This document shows, in pieces, positions 31,787 to 41,393 of a stretch of 64,000 nt of DNA (the stretch's first letter is position 1; each line of letters opens with the position of its first letter). The translations under genes and the position numbers were made by a program. The stretch is taken from positions 1 to 64,000 of the forward strand of contig WNYE01000115.1 in the NCBI GenBank assembly GCA_021396245.1, given 5' to 3'. The notes under the pieces are model-generated. The model did not search any database, was not told the origin of the DNA, and worked only from the letters and a program-made list of their open reading frames with translations. This DNA is from Sporothrix humicola (taxonomy: Eukaryota; Ascomycota; Sordariomycetes; Ophiostomatales; Ophiostomataceae).

Positions 31787-34759
31787 ATGGCTTTCCTCGC
31801 GTCGTTGACGACGCAGACGGAGGAGCTGGTCGCGGCGGTGACATCGGTGACGGCAGCAAGCGACCCGTCGACATTTACAGCCTTGCGCGACGCGACACTG
31901 CGCGCATTACGAAACCACAACAATTTACGAACAAACCAGTTTGAGGTTGAGAGCCAGCTGGATGGGCTGACGGAGAAGTTCTCTGTGGCCGGCCGGGACG
32001 GACTGTCGGATGCGTTGCGGGAACGGCGAGCGGCCTTGGCACAGGACGGCCCGGACGGGCTGCCGCTGACGACAAAATGGACGCCCGACATTCTGCATTT
32101 TCTGCTGGAGCTGTCGGACCGGCCGGCGACTCAGGTGGGCTTGCTGGACGACCTTGACGATCTGATCGAGTCCCGGCATGTGCCGGAGCCGCCGCCATTA
32201 CGATGGGAAGACATTATGAAGGAGGACGGCTGGGAGAGTGAGGGGGAGGCAGAAGACGACGAGTATGACGAATACGACGATCCATACGCCTACGAGGACG
32301 ATGGGGCCGACGATGATGACACGACAATGTCGAGCGTCGAGGCTGTTGGCCACGACCAGGCACGGACGTACCGCGACCTGATTGCGACAGACGCGCACAC
32401 ACGGGAGGAGCTGGCGTCTTTGTTGACCTCCATAAGGGAGAGCCAATCCTGGCGAGCAGCACGACCACCGCTCGACATCAACTCTCTGGGCTACAACAAA
32501 GTGCGCCTGTCGGAACTGCATATTGTCCGCGAGACACTATTTATGCTGCAAGGGCTAGAGACGACATTATTTGGCCGCGACTGCGTGCCAGCGGAACAGT
32601 ATCGACTATCCGATGTGTCTGTACCAATGCACAATTCTCTACTTGACTCCATTGCTGAGAATGGACGGAAACTCTTGCCCTTACGGCGACGAGCACAACA
32701 AGATCCGGCACACAACCGATCAACAAAGAACGACACAAGCCCCTCAATACCTCTGCTCCAGGTCGTCCAGGAAGCCATCCGGAGGCGACTGCATGCTTTT
32801 GATGAGGAGGTGACGGCAGTGCAGGCGCGGTTCGTGACACTCCCACAAGAAGGGTGCATGGTCAGCATCGTGGCCGTGCTCGACGAGCTGCAGCCGTCTC
32901 TGCACAAGCTGTTTGCCCTGGCAGGCGTGGTGACCAGCCTGGAAGGCGCAGAACGCAGCAATGCACACGCCTTCCGGTACCTCGAAATTCTGTTCGACAC
33001 CACAGCAGTGGCCCAATACCAGGGCGACGATGCACTCTACGAGTTCTTGGGCACGCTCTTCTTCGAGTGCTTCCAGGTCTATTTGCGGCCGATCCGCGCG
33101 TGGATGGAAGAGGGCGTGCTCGACCGGCACGACAAGGTGTTTTTCGTGTCGGGCGGCGGGCCCACGGACGCGTCGGTGCCGCTGCACCAGATCTGGCAGG
33201 GGCAGTACAAACTGCTGCGGACGACAAGCGGTGTGCTTCACGCACCTCGGTTCCTGCAGCCGGCGGCCTCCAAGATCTTTACGACGGGCAAGAGCATTGT
33301 CGTGCTGCGCCATCTTGGGAAGGATCCAAGGAGGGCAGCCACGCCAAGGAACAATGAGGTTGCCGAGCCAAGGCTCGACTTTGCCACGGTCTGCCCGCCT
33401 GACACGGCGATGGCCCCGTTTGCGCAGCTGTTTGGCGACGCCTTTGAGCAGTGGATCCAGAGCAAGCACCACGCGGCGTCGGCAACACTGCAGGCGACGT
33501 TGGTGGGCGCTTGTGGCCTTGGCGCGGCACTCGAGTCTCTGCATCGTGTGTACTTGATGGCCGACGGCGCAGCGGCGGATGCGTTTGCATCGCGTGTTTT
33601 TTATACTTTGGACACGCGCAACCCACGCTGGCTCGACCGGTACACAATGACAGAGATGATGCGTGAGGCCTTTGGCGAGGGCGGCGCGCTATCTGTTGTT
33701 CTCGAAAAGAAAGGGCTGCTCCCAGAAAGCGACGATCCGGCGGTAGCGAGAAAGTCCGTCCGCGACGGCCTGGCCCGCATCCGGCCGACATACCGGCTGT
33801 CGTGGCCCGTGCAGATTGTCATTCCGGCCGACAGCCTTGCAGGATATCAGGCAGTGTTTACGCTGTTGCTGCAGATCCGCCGTGCCAGTGCTTTGTTAAG
33901 CCGGCACAGACTGTTGGACGACAACCAGACTGCAGACGACAATGATAACAAGACTAACAAAGGTGGCCGCTCTCTCCCGTCTGGCGACCGTGCACTCTAC
34001 TTTACTTTGAGGGCACGCCTTTTGTGGTTCTGCAACACGCTGCAGTCGTACCTGGCGACGCTCGTGATTGCCCCGCGTGTCGAACGGTTACGGTCCGATC
34101 TGTTGGGGCAAGGGCAGGGTGCCAGCACGCTGGACGTCGACGCCATGATTGCCGTCCACGCACAGTTTGTGCGCTCGCTGGTGGACGAGTCGCTGCTGGG
34201 CCCCAAGCTGCAGCCGCTGCATGCCGGCGTGCTGGACCTGCTGGACCTGGCGCTGCGGCTCGAGGATGCGCACAGAAAGAATGCAGCACGGGCGGCCAAG
34301 GCGCTGCAGGAGACGTGGCGGCTGTCGGTGCTGTCCTCAGCGTCGGCGTCATCGACGCCCTTCCAGACGCCGACGAGGAGGGGTCTCAGAGGTGTAGGCA
34401 GTCCTGGAGGCTCGGTCAGGAGGACTTTGTTTCTGGCGTCGCCGAGGCAGAAAAGAGGTGGTGACGAAGATTACGATTACGACCATGATGAGAACGAGGA
34501 TAATGACAATGACGACAGTGACGACAGCGACGACTTTGACTACGGGACGCGGCCACAAGGGCAGCCAGAAGGAAAGAACTACAGCGATTCTCTAAAGGCG
34601 ATTCGGTCTGACCTGGACAACACGCTGCGGTTCGTGGCCAGCGGGCTGCGCGGCGTGGCGCGAGCGAGCCGCGACGCGACGGCAGCCGCCAAGTGGGACA
34701 TGCTGGCGGAGATGCTGGGCGACGACGGCAGCGGGCGGTCGGAGAGGAGTCGGTGGTAG
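31787..34759 (+). CDS. Gamma-tubulin complex component, GCP5/Mod21-like (Spc97/98 family)
   Basis: A single exon of 990 residues from the ATG in a CCACCATGG context. An in-frame ATG fifteen bases upstream is a weaker choice. The N-terminal region (HFLLELSDRPAT... and later LSELHIVRETLFMLQGLETTLFG) begins the GRIP1 domain of gamma-tubulin complex proteins. Family-like blocks follow, including SLLQVVQEAIRRRLHAF, YEFLGTLFFECFQVYLRPIRAWMEEG and the C-terminal GRIP2 region with LSWPVQIVIPADSLAGYQAVFTLLLQIRRA. The order and length fit GCP5 (S. pombe Mod21, Aspergillus GcpE), an accessory subunit of the gamma-tubulin ring complex at the spindle pole body. GCP4 or GCP6 are alternatives. Two very acidic inserts (about 150-180 and 900-930) are disordered. 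Confidence 0.78.
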   Translation: MAFLASLTTQTEELVAAVTSVTAASDPSTFTALRDATLRALRNHNNLRTNQFEVESQLDGLTEKFSVAGRDGLSDALRERRAALAQDGPDGLPLTTKWTPDILHFLLELSDRPATQVGLLDDLDDLIESRHVPEPPPLRWEDIMKEDGWESEGEAEDDEYDEYDDPYAYEDDGADDDDTTMSSVEAVGHDQARTYRDLIATDAHTREELASLLTSIRESQSWRAARPPLDINSLGYNKVRLSELHIVRETLFMLQGLETTLFGRDCVPAEQYRLSDVSVPMHNSLLDSIAENGRKLLPLRRRAQQDPAHNRSTKNDTSPSIPLLQVVQEAIRRRLHAFDEEVTAVQARFVTLPQEGCMVSIVAVLDELQPSLHKLFALAGVVTSLEGAERSNAHAFRYLEILFDTTAVAQYQGDDALYEFLGTLFFECFQVYLRPIRAWMEEGVLDRHDKVFFVSGGGPTDASVPLHQIWQGQYKLLRTTSGVLHAPRFLQPAASKIFTTGKSIVVLRHLGKDPRRAATPRNNEVAEPRLDFATVCPPDTAMAPFAQLFGDAFEQWIQSKHHAASATLQATLVGACGLGAALESLHRVYLMADGAAADAFASRVFYTLDTRNPRWLDRYTMTEMMREAFGEGGALSVVLEKKGLLPESDDPAVARKSVRDGLARIRPTYRLSWPVQIVIPADSLAGYQAVFTLLLQIRRASALLSRHRLLDDNQTADDNDNKTNKGGRSLPSGDRALYFTLRARLLWFCNTLQSYLATLVIAPRVERLRSDLLGQGQGASTLDVDAMIAVHAQFVRSLVDESLLGPKLQPLHAGVLDLLDLALRLEDAHRKNAARAAKALQETWRLSVLSSASASSTPFQTPTRRGLRGVGSPGGSVRRTLFLASPRQKRGGDEDYDYDHDENEDNDNDDSDDSDDFDYGTRPQGQPEGKNYSDSLKAIRSDLDNTLRFVASGLRGVARASRDATAAAKWDMLAEMLGDDGSGRSERSRW

Positions 34760-35698
34760 CAGGCCAGAGACGACATGACGTTGAGTGACGTCTCTTCGTC
34801 TTGCGTCTGCCCATAGATGATCAATATATTTCGTCACGGTTGTTTCCTTTCTTTACAGTGTTCGATCCGTCTAAACATCGCTTCTTTGTCGAGATCGGGC
34901 GAAAGGACGTCGAAAGGGTGTGGTGTTTTGTAATGTATATTGATATGGTGTCTGGGAGTCCATGTTGGTGCCCATGTTGGACGGTGTTACACTGCACTGT
35001 TGACATGCAATAGGGGATTCTAGGGGTGCACTCGGGGAGTACAAGCTCCAACGTCCAGCACGGTGAAAGAGTCCAAGGCCAGAAAGGTGGAACTATGTCG
35101 TCACGTGTGGCGACGGGAAGGTTATGGGCCGGGCGGATAGTGACGACAATGGGGTATGAACAAAACAAAGAAAGGCCGGCGCAAATGTCTGTGTCAACGG
35201 TCGCCGACCTGACGGTACCTGCTTCGACTCATTTCTGTGCATATTCTGTATGTACTTGTACATATCGTGTGTCTCTTCGCTTTATTCTATCTTGTTTTCG
35301 CCATGTTCGTCACAGACGAATATCACAGCCTCATCCGACCAGCTCCACTATTACCAACATGTCGACTGGAGTTATGGAGCAGCTTTGAGCTTCCTCGCTC
35401 CCAACAGCTCCCGTCTCCGTTGTCGAGGCGATCAGCATGGAATATGGACACGGAGATGGACAGAATTGACGTCGTTTCTTTCCACGAAGCACGAGTCTTT
35501 GATCCAGACCCTTCGTTTTCGATGCCGGACGGAAGTCTCCACTCTGCCTCCTTTTGGGTATCCTTTGGGTTATTGTGTCTCTCGTCTACATTCTCTCCTT
35601 TCCCTTTCTGGAGAACGAGACGCCCAAAGCGGTTGGACAGCGACAAGAGCAGTGACGAGAACTTGTTGATCAAGGATGGTGAGCTGCACACAGTAGCC

Positions 35699-35773
35699 CC
35701 AAAAGGAACCAAAAGGGAACCAAAAGGAACCTGAACAAACTGGTTTCTGCACAGGTCTGCACAGGTCTGCACC
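35699..35773. repeat. Two neighbouring short minisatellites
   Basis: First array (35699-35730): three copies of CCAAAAGGAA, the middle one with an extra G. Second array (35746-35773): nearly three copies of the 10-base unit TCTGCACAGG. Only 15 bases separate them, in the gene desert. Nothing indicates a coding role. Confidence 0.75.
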
Positions 35774-36901
35774 TGCAACTGTTCTGTTCACTCCCATTCT
35801 CCTTCTGTATTAGCTGCGGCGCCATGGCTCCGTGCTCCGGACTTGTGTGCAGCTCCTCTCCACCGGGCTATGCTGTTCTGGACCGGATCGGCGGCGAAAC
35901 ATCTGTGTTGGGAGTCGAGGAGTGTGCGAGTGTGCTCAAGGAGTACAAGCATGGCCTCAAGCCATCCTCACGTTGTCAGCCGTTGCCTTTACCGTCTCCA
36001 TTGTCTACTGTCTATCTGCCGTGCAGACGTGAAGCAGGTCACAGAGCTCAGAAGGCGTGCAGTGCAGCCGTGCCAACATTTGCCAACTTTTTGTTGACAT
36101 TGAGAGATGTTTTTCATGCAAGACAGAGGAAAGAAAGAAGAAATACAAAAAAAGAGCCCAGAGCGTTGCATCTTGAATATTGATTTTTTTTTTGACACCC
36201 TTGTTCCATGTTGCGATGCCGAGTTGCATGCATAGATTGAATGTGAGGGTATCATCAATGGAAAGAGAGGCTTACGAAGAGCACAGTGGCATTCACAAAA
36301 TTGATTGAGCAAGACATGACAGACGTCAAAGTGGTGATATTCTTTCTTTCTAATTCCTCTCTCTTGAGTCATGGCATTCTGGACATTTCGATAGACGCTG
36401 AGACAAAGCTATTTCGTCACTTTTTCGTCACTCGTCAGCTGTCTCTCTTTTGGAGGCGTCTTCTTCTACTTTTCTTACTCCTGACAATTTGACGACGGGC
36501 TCGACGGGGCATTGTCGTTGTTTCGTCGTTCACCGTTTCGTCTTTGCCTTTTCGCCTTTGTTCGCACAAGCGTCTGGGCACGGTTTCTTTTCTTTTGGGT
36601 TGGTTTTGACTTTCTTGTCGTGTTAGTGCTGTTAGCGTGTTAGTGCCGCTGGTGCCCTGGCAGGAGGTGGGTCCGGCCAATGACATCATACCGCCGCACT
36701 TCAGTCGCACAGAGTCGAGCCTGAGAGCTCCCACCACTTCCACCACTCCCAGCTCACAAATCAAGAAGTGTCGATCGCGACCATCCTTTCCAACTCTGCA
36801 CAAGTACCACGGCACCTTTTTGTCTTTTTGTCTTTTCGTTGTATTTTGCTGTATTTTGTTTTCTTGGGGGGTGCTTTTGGAGTATTTGATGATGAAAGTG
36901 T

Positions 36902-37174
36902 CGTGCCTCCACCACGCAAGAAGACGTGAGACTCCAAATATCACTACACCACTGAAATTTGGATTATTGATGTTAAAAGCAACAACAAAAACACATCAAA
37001 ACCAGCGAAACAATAGCCAAAAAGAAGGGAAAAGAACGATAAAAAGTAGCAGAGTCCGAAAAAAACCATCTATGCATTTAATTTTTATTTATTTTTGACG
37101 TGCTGGGCAATTGAATCGCTTTTTTTGGTGCGAAGTTTTGGGAGTCTCACGTCTTCTTGCGTGGTGGAGCGTGC
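36902..37174. mobile_element. MITE-like element with 29-bp perfect terminal inverted repeats and 5-bp target duplication
   Basis: The left terminal repeat (36907-36935, starting CTCCACCACGC and ending GTGAGACTCC) is the exact reverse complement of the right one (37141-37169). Immediately outside both ends is the same pentamer CGTGC (36902-36906 and 37170-37174), consistent with a target-site duplication. The 205 bases in between are AT-rich and non-coding, so the element, 263 bp without the duplication, cannot move by itself. Size, structure and lack of coding fit a miniature inverted-repeat transposable element of a DNA transposon. The perfect ends suggest a recent insertion. The superfamily is undetermined; a 5-bp duplication does not fit hAT (8), Tc1/mariner (TA) or Mutator (9-11). 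Confidence 0.8.
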
Positions 37175-38271
37175 TTAGCTGTTGTCCACTGTAATTACAG
37201 CGCTTACACCCACTTTCAGCGTACCTTTGTGGCCGTTCTCATGCCGTTTTCATATTACTACATTTGCCCTTACTGTGTCTCCGTTGATATCACCAGCCAG
37301 TCGCAAATCCTTTTCTTCTTGTGCCTCTTGATTTCTTTTCAGTCTGTGCCCTGTCTTTTTGTGTCACGCTTCTCTATCACGTCTTTTCCTGCAGCCATCT
37401 GCAGGTCGAAAAACAGGGCCCAACAAATGGGGACTTCTTCATGAGAGAGACAGACGAGACAGACCAGAAGACACCAAAGACACGAACTGGCAAGGACATG
37501 GACAGGAGAGAAACGGAGAGAAAAGCACGCCTGCTGGCCTGGACGCCCTGTTCTACCACACGAACTGGGCTTGTGGGCGGGGGGCTTGCAGGAAGCGATC
37601 TGCAGGGTCTTTCTGAATTCAGCGGAGACGAGGTCGAAGACGAAAAGAAAACAGAGAAAACCAATGCAGGACAACTGGAGACTGGAGACTGGAGGGTCGT
37701 CCTGGTCCGCCGGACTGCGCCATTGGCCAAGAGTTTAGTGTTTAGTTGTGTCAATGGCCACTGACTACCAGACTACGGCGAATTTAATCCTCTTGTGCTT
37801 GTATTCTCTGTGGTCTGTGGTCTGTCTGGGTTCGAGGGGCGAGAACTGCCGTTATTACGTCTTGTGGTCAGAACAGTCCCTGTTTTGTATTGTCGCCTGT
37901 CCCCATTTGTCTGTTATTTCCCCATCCAACGGTATTGCCCATTTTACTTTTATAGACCATCGACATCATACCCCTAAATCAGAGCTAACACAGCTTCGTT
38001 CGTCAAAATCAAGGGCTCAAAACTCTCGACTCTCTCATCTTCTCGTGAACTCCCCATGAAACAATGTGGAGAGTCTCAGATGCAAGCCTCAAGACGTGAT
38101 CTCGTCCACAGTCTTCTATTCTGCCTTGCTCCTGGTCACCCGACCCTGCACACATTTTTTACAGTTACGAGTTGCAAGTCGTCAGTGCAGTTCCAAGCAA
38201 CACAAGCTCAAGCACAGCTCCTACTCCACACTGCATCACAATGCCATCATCAGTTCTCTGGACACATGAAA

Positions 38272-38295
38272 GATACATCGATACATCGATACATT
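38272..38295. repeat. GATACATC triplicate
   Basis: Three head-to-tail copies of the octamer GATACATC, the last with a terminal T. Simple sequence in the gene desert. Confidence 0.7.
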
Positions 38296-38521
38296 CATAC
38301 ACCCCGAGACCCCCCAAACGCACAGCATCTGCTGTAGGGCAGCTGTAACAGGAAAGATGTGTCTCTGCTGCAACTCTGCGAGTCAACAGTTGCATGGAAT
38401 ATGGGATATGGAATCTGAGAGAAGACAGTCTACAGTCTGACACTGCACGAATACAAACAATAAAAGTCAAGAACGATGCTCGTCTCCGACTCCCCTTCCC
38501 CTGCAACTTCAACCCCGTCCC

Positions 38522-38541
38522 CATCACATCACATCACATCA
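38522..38541. repeat. CATCA microsatellite
   Basis: Four copies of the pentamer CATCA. Simple sequence, no other signal. Confidence 0.7.
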
Positions 38542-39843
38542 CCGCCCGTAACTGTCGATCTGTGCCCGTTCCTGCAAACCCGAAATGTGCAATGATGGTA
38601 TTTGCGTGCAAGTCTAAAGGTCACTAAATTACTGCATGATTTTGTCGTGTGGTGCGCTATTTTGCAAATGAGAAAAGGCCCAGGCCAGTGTACTTTGCCG
38701 ATCCCTTCTCTGCTTGTCGCTCTCTTTTCTGGCCACTGTCGTCTGTCTCGCTCGTTCCCACACTGGCGTCAACGGGGGCGAACCGAACAAAATAAATGAA
38801 AAAAAAAAAAAGCAAAACCTGGTCTTGTCGGTCACCCTGCATCGACGCTTTCGTCCTGCTCTCTCTCTTCTCTCTACCACAGTACAGTACACTCACTGCG
38901 TTCTCCATTCTACGCGTAGTGTAGCTCAACTCTGTCTGTATTGTCCTCTGTAAAGGGGGTATGAACGCATCGCCGGAGGTTGGACACGCGCCTCTTGCCA
39001 ACGGTCCCTTTCTTTTCTTTTTTCCCCTTCTTGTGTTCTGTTTTGTACCCGTAGCCTCCTCAAAGGCTGCCCCAACATCCACCACAGTTGATATCATAGG
39101 CGTGTCATAAGCCACTGTTCTTTTTCTCTTTTTCGCCTGTTCTTTTTTCGCCTCGCTCGTCATTGCTCCCAGAGACAGACGACCTTTTGTTTTGTATGCC
39201 TGTATTCTGTATTATTGTGTGTGCTCGGTCTGCTCAACGGTGAGGTCTCTTTCCTTTTAAATGCAGACCTCGTCTCGTCTTTCCGTTCTTCTTTTCATCC
39301 TCTTTACATTTTATCGTAAACCCAAATCAACAAATCAACAACTCCAGCATCCTACTATCTATCCAAGAATTCGTGCAGAAAACAGACGACCATCCTCCTG
39401 CATATGCATATTCTAAACTTCCTTGTTTTTAAACCCTTATTCTTCCTTTTCTTTTTTCATTTCTAATCCACGTTTCTTTTCTCTTTCTCAAACGAAGCTA
39501 CTGTCGTATTCTTTTTCGAATCTTCTTGGCTCCTCAGCTCATCTCCCCATTTCTTTCCATCACACCCCCTCACGAGCTTCCTGCAGGGCAAACAGGGACA
39601 GCTCCAGTCTCCAGTCCATAGTCTCCAGTCTCCAGCGCTGTCTCCATTTTATTTCCCCGTTCCTTTTGGCTTGACTTTGGCTTGCCTTTGACCTTTTGGC
39701 GTGTCTCACCCCTGTCCTGGACAAAGTCGAAAAAGGGCCCAGAACAAAGGAGAAACAAGACTTGAAGAGGACCCTGTATTTTGGAGTTTCCAGAGTTTCC
39801 TTGTTCTTGTTTGGGACCGCATACGTCGTTTCTCGACCGTTTT

Positions 39844-39869
39844 GCCTTTTGCCTTTTGCCTTTTGCCTT
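39844..39869. repeat. GCCTTTT tandem repeat
   Basis: About four copies of the 7-base unit GCCTTTT in the pyrimidine-rich upstream region of the gene at 40118. Confidence 0.7.
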
Positions 39870-39980
39870 TCACACCGGCGCCGTATAACCTTTATTCTCT
39901 ATAATAAGACCGGCCGGCCGCCTCTTTGTCTCTTGACTTGCACCTTTTAACAAGCAACAGCCAGCCTCCAGCCTTTACAT

Positions 39981-40065
39981 TTATTCACCTTTACTTTATT
40001 CACCTTTACTTTATTCACCTTTACTTTATTCACCTTTACTTTATTCACCTTTACTTTATTCACCT
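39981..40065. repeat. 15-bp minisatellite in the leader of the 40118 gene
   Basis: The unit TTATTCACCTTTACT is repeated exactly five times (39981-40055), plus a partial sixth copy to 40065. It ends about 50 bases before the start codon at 40118, so it probably lies in the 5' UTR. A diverged copy (TTATTCACCTTC) abuts the ATG itself. Copy number could vary between strains. Confidence 0.9.
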
Positions 40066-40117
40066 TTTCCTTTACTTACCGTTCCTCACCTAACCTTCAC
40101 CTCGATTATTCACCTTC

Positions 40118-40852
40118 ATGCCATCCTCCTTCAACTCCCACAGAGAAGCTTTCGTCATTGTCGACCCAACCTCTACTCTTCCCGACGAGCTGACCTTTGC
40201 CTCTCCGGATCCTTCTCTCTCCCACCCAGACTTTGTTTCTTCTTCTCGCGGTAACAGCAACAGCAACAGCAACATGAACCAGCAAGGCTCCGTCGCCACC
40301 ATCGACATGGCCAACGAACACGACGACCACCCGGACCGCCGCCAAGTCACCGTCAGTGTCCGTCCCACACACAACTACGCGGGCGAGCCCGACGTCCGCG
40401 ATCCCCAACGCGACCAGCGCCAGCACGCCGGCGGCCAGCCCCTGCCCCCGGGCGACGAAGCATCGGCGTCGGCGGTGTCCGTGTCCACCACCCGCACCGG
40501 CCGCGCCCCGAGTTTGTCGAACCTGTCCGACTATGCCCGCTCCATGCTCCTGCACACAAAGCAGCAGATGGACGCCACCTCCGGCTCACCACCGCCGGCC
40601 CACCTGAACGTCGCCGGCCCTGCCGGTGATACCCGTTATAGGAGCGGCAGTCTCTCGCAGACTGCCCCGCAAAACATCCCCGTCAGCAGCAGCCACCACA
40701 GCTCGAGCTTCAGCCGCGGCACGAGCATAAGCACGAGCACAAGCACAAGCCCCGGCCACAGCCAGCACCACCACAACAACAGCCCGCACCGCCACGCGCA
40801 CCGCCAATCGCTGGTCAACGGCACCACCGCGGCATTGCCAAACGGTATATAA
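40118..40852 (+). CDS. Hypothetical low-complexity protein, 244 residues
   Basis: A single exon. The start MPSSFNSHREAFVIVDPTS is the only ATG giving this length and directly follows the repeat-containing leader. The sequence is mostly disordered: Ser/Asn runs (SNSNSN), Pro/Asp-rich middle, and a Ser/Thr/His-rich C-terminus (STSTSTSPGHSQHHH). The exception is a compact patch near residues 130-152, LSNLSDYARSMLLHTKQQMD, which looks like a conserved helical motif. No signal peptide, membrane segment or known domain is seen. The very long, repeat-rich upstream region resembles those of developmental or stress-regulated fungal genes. I do not recognise the family. It could be a stress- or conidiation-associated protein, but that is only inference. 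Confidence 0.7.
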   Translation: MPSSFNSHREAFVIVDPTSTLPDELTFASPDPSLSHPDFVSSSRGNSNSNSNMNQQGSVATIDMANEHDDHPDRRQVTVSVRPTHNYAGEPDVRDPQRDQRQHAGGQPLPPGDEASASAVSVSTTRTGRAPSLSNLSDYARSMLLHTKQQMDATSGSPPPAHLNVAGPAGDTRYRSGSLSQTAPQNIPVSSSHHSSSFSRGTSISTSTSTSPGHSQHHHNNSPHRHAHRQSLVNGTTAALPNGI

Positions 40853-41393
40853 CCAGCATATACCAACATATACACAAACATATACACAAACATATACACA
40901 AACACACATACACGCACATACAATCTTTCTACTTAAGCAATGAAGCGTTTTGGCTAGTCATGTAATGTGACCGGTATGATTTTACGGCGTTCTGGTCTAC
41001 CAAATGGGAAATGGGTTTCTCAATCATCGATATCAAACACGGACACATCGATGGAGTATACGGTTTCACGTTTACGGTTCATGGTTAACGGGTTCATATT
41101 TGTTTTTTATTTCTGTTTTTAATGTTATTGCGTTCTGCTTAGAGGAGGATCTGGTTTTATTCAGGGTACACACATACACGCGTACACATGGGAACTTTTT
41201 CTTGCAAAAAGATGCCAAAATATACCAAAATGAATTTGATCAAATCAAGGGTATATCCATTAAATCTATAAGAAGAACCGCGTGATGCTTGACATGTTCG
41301 CACCAAATATAAATCAAAGCCGTCCAAAACCAAATGCTATGTAAAACGCCGAAATGCACAAACTTGAGAAGAAAGAAAAAAACCCATCCACCA
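40853..41393. other. Convergent 3' intergenic region with a microsatellite-like array
   Basis: About 540 AT-rich bases between the stop codons of the 40118 gene (+) and YJU2 (-). It starts with a 12-base repeat (ATACACAAACAT, listed separately). No gene recognised. Confidence 0.55.
40857..40920. repeat. ATACACAAACAT tandem repeat directly after the stop codon
   Basis: About three exact or near-exact copies of the 12-base unit ATACACAAACAT, followed by CACACATACACGCACATAC. It begins within a few bases of the stop codon of the 40118 gene, so it would lie in its 3' UTR. The gene is therefore bracketed by two different tandem repeats. Confidence 0.8.

Larger units (their letters stand above)
34760..40117. 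other. 5.4-kb gene-poor region upstream of the 40118 gene
   Basis: No frame on either strand has recognisable protein features. The longest are pyrimidine-driven and rich in Ser/Leu/Phe. The region contains a MITE-like element (36902-37174), several minisatellites (35699-35773, 38272-38295, 38522-38541, 39844-39869, 39981-40065) and long CT-rich stretches on the plus strand, especially after about 39000. The AACAACAAATC-type sequence near 39320-39345 resembles fungal transcription start surroundings. It may be a long promoter or leader for the gene at 40118, or contain non-coding RNAs. Confidence 0.5.

Noticed and set aside
37676..39640. ACTGGAGACTGGAG near 37680 and its complement CTCCAGTCTCCAGT near 39598, as ends of a larger inverted repeat
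   Set aside because: Both are simple internal repeats of a hexamer; flanking sequence does not continue the match, so they are not convincing transposon ends.
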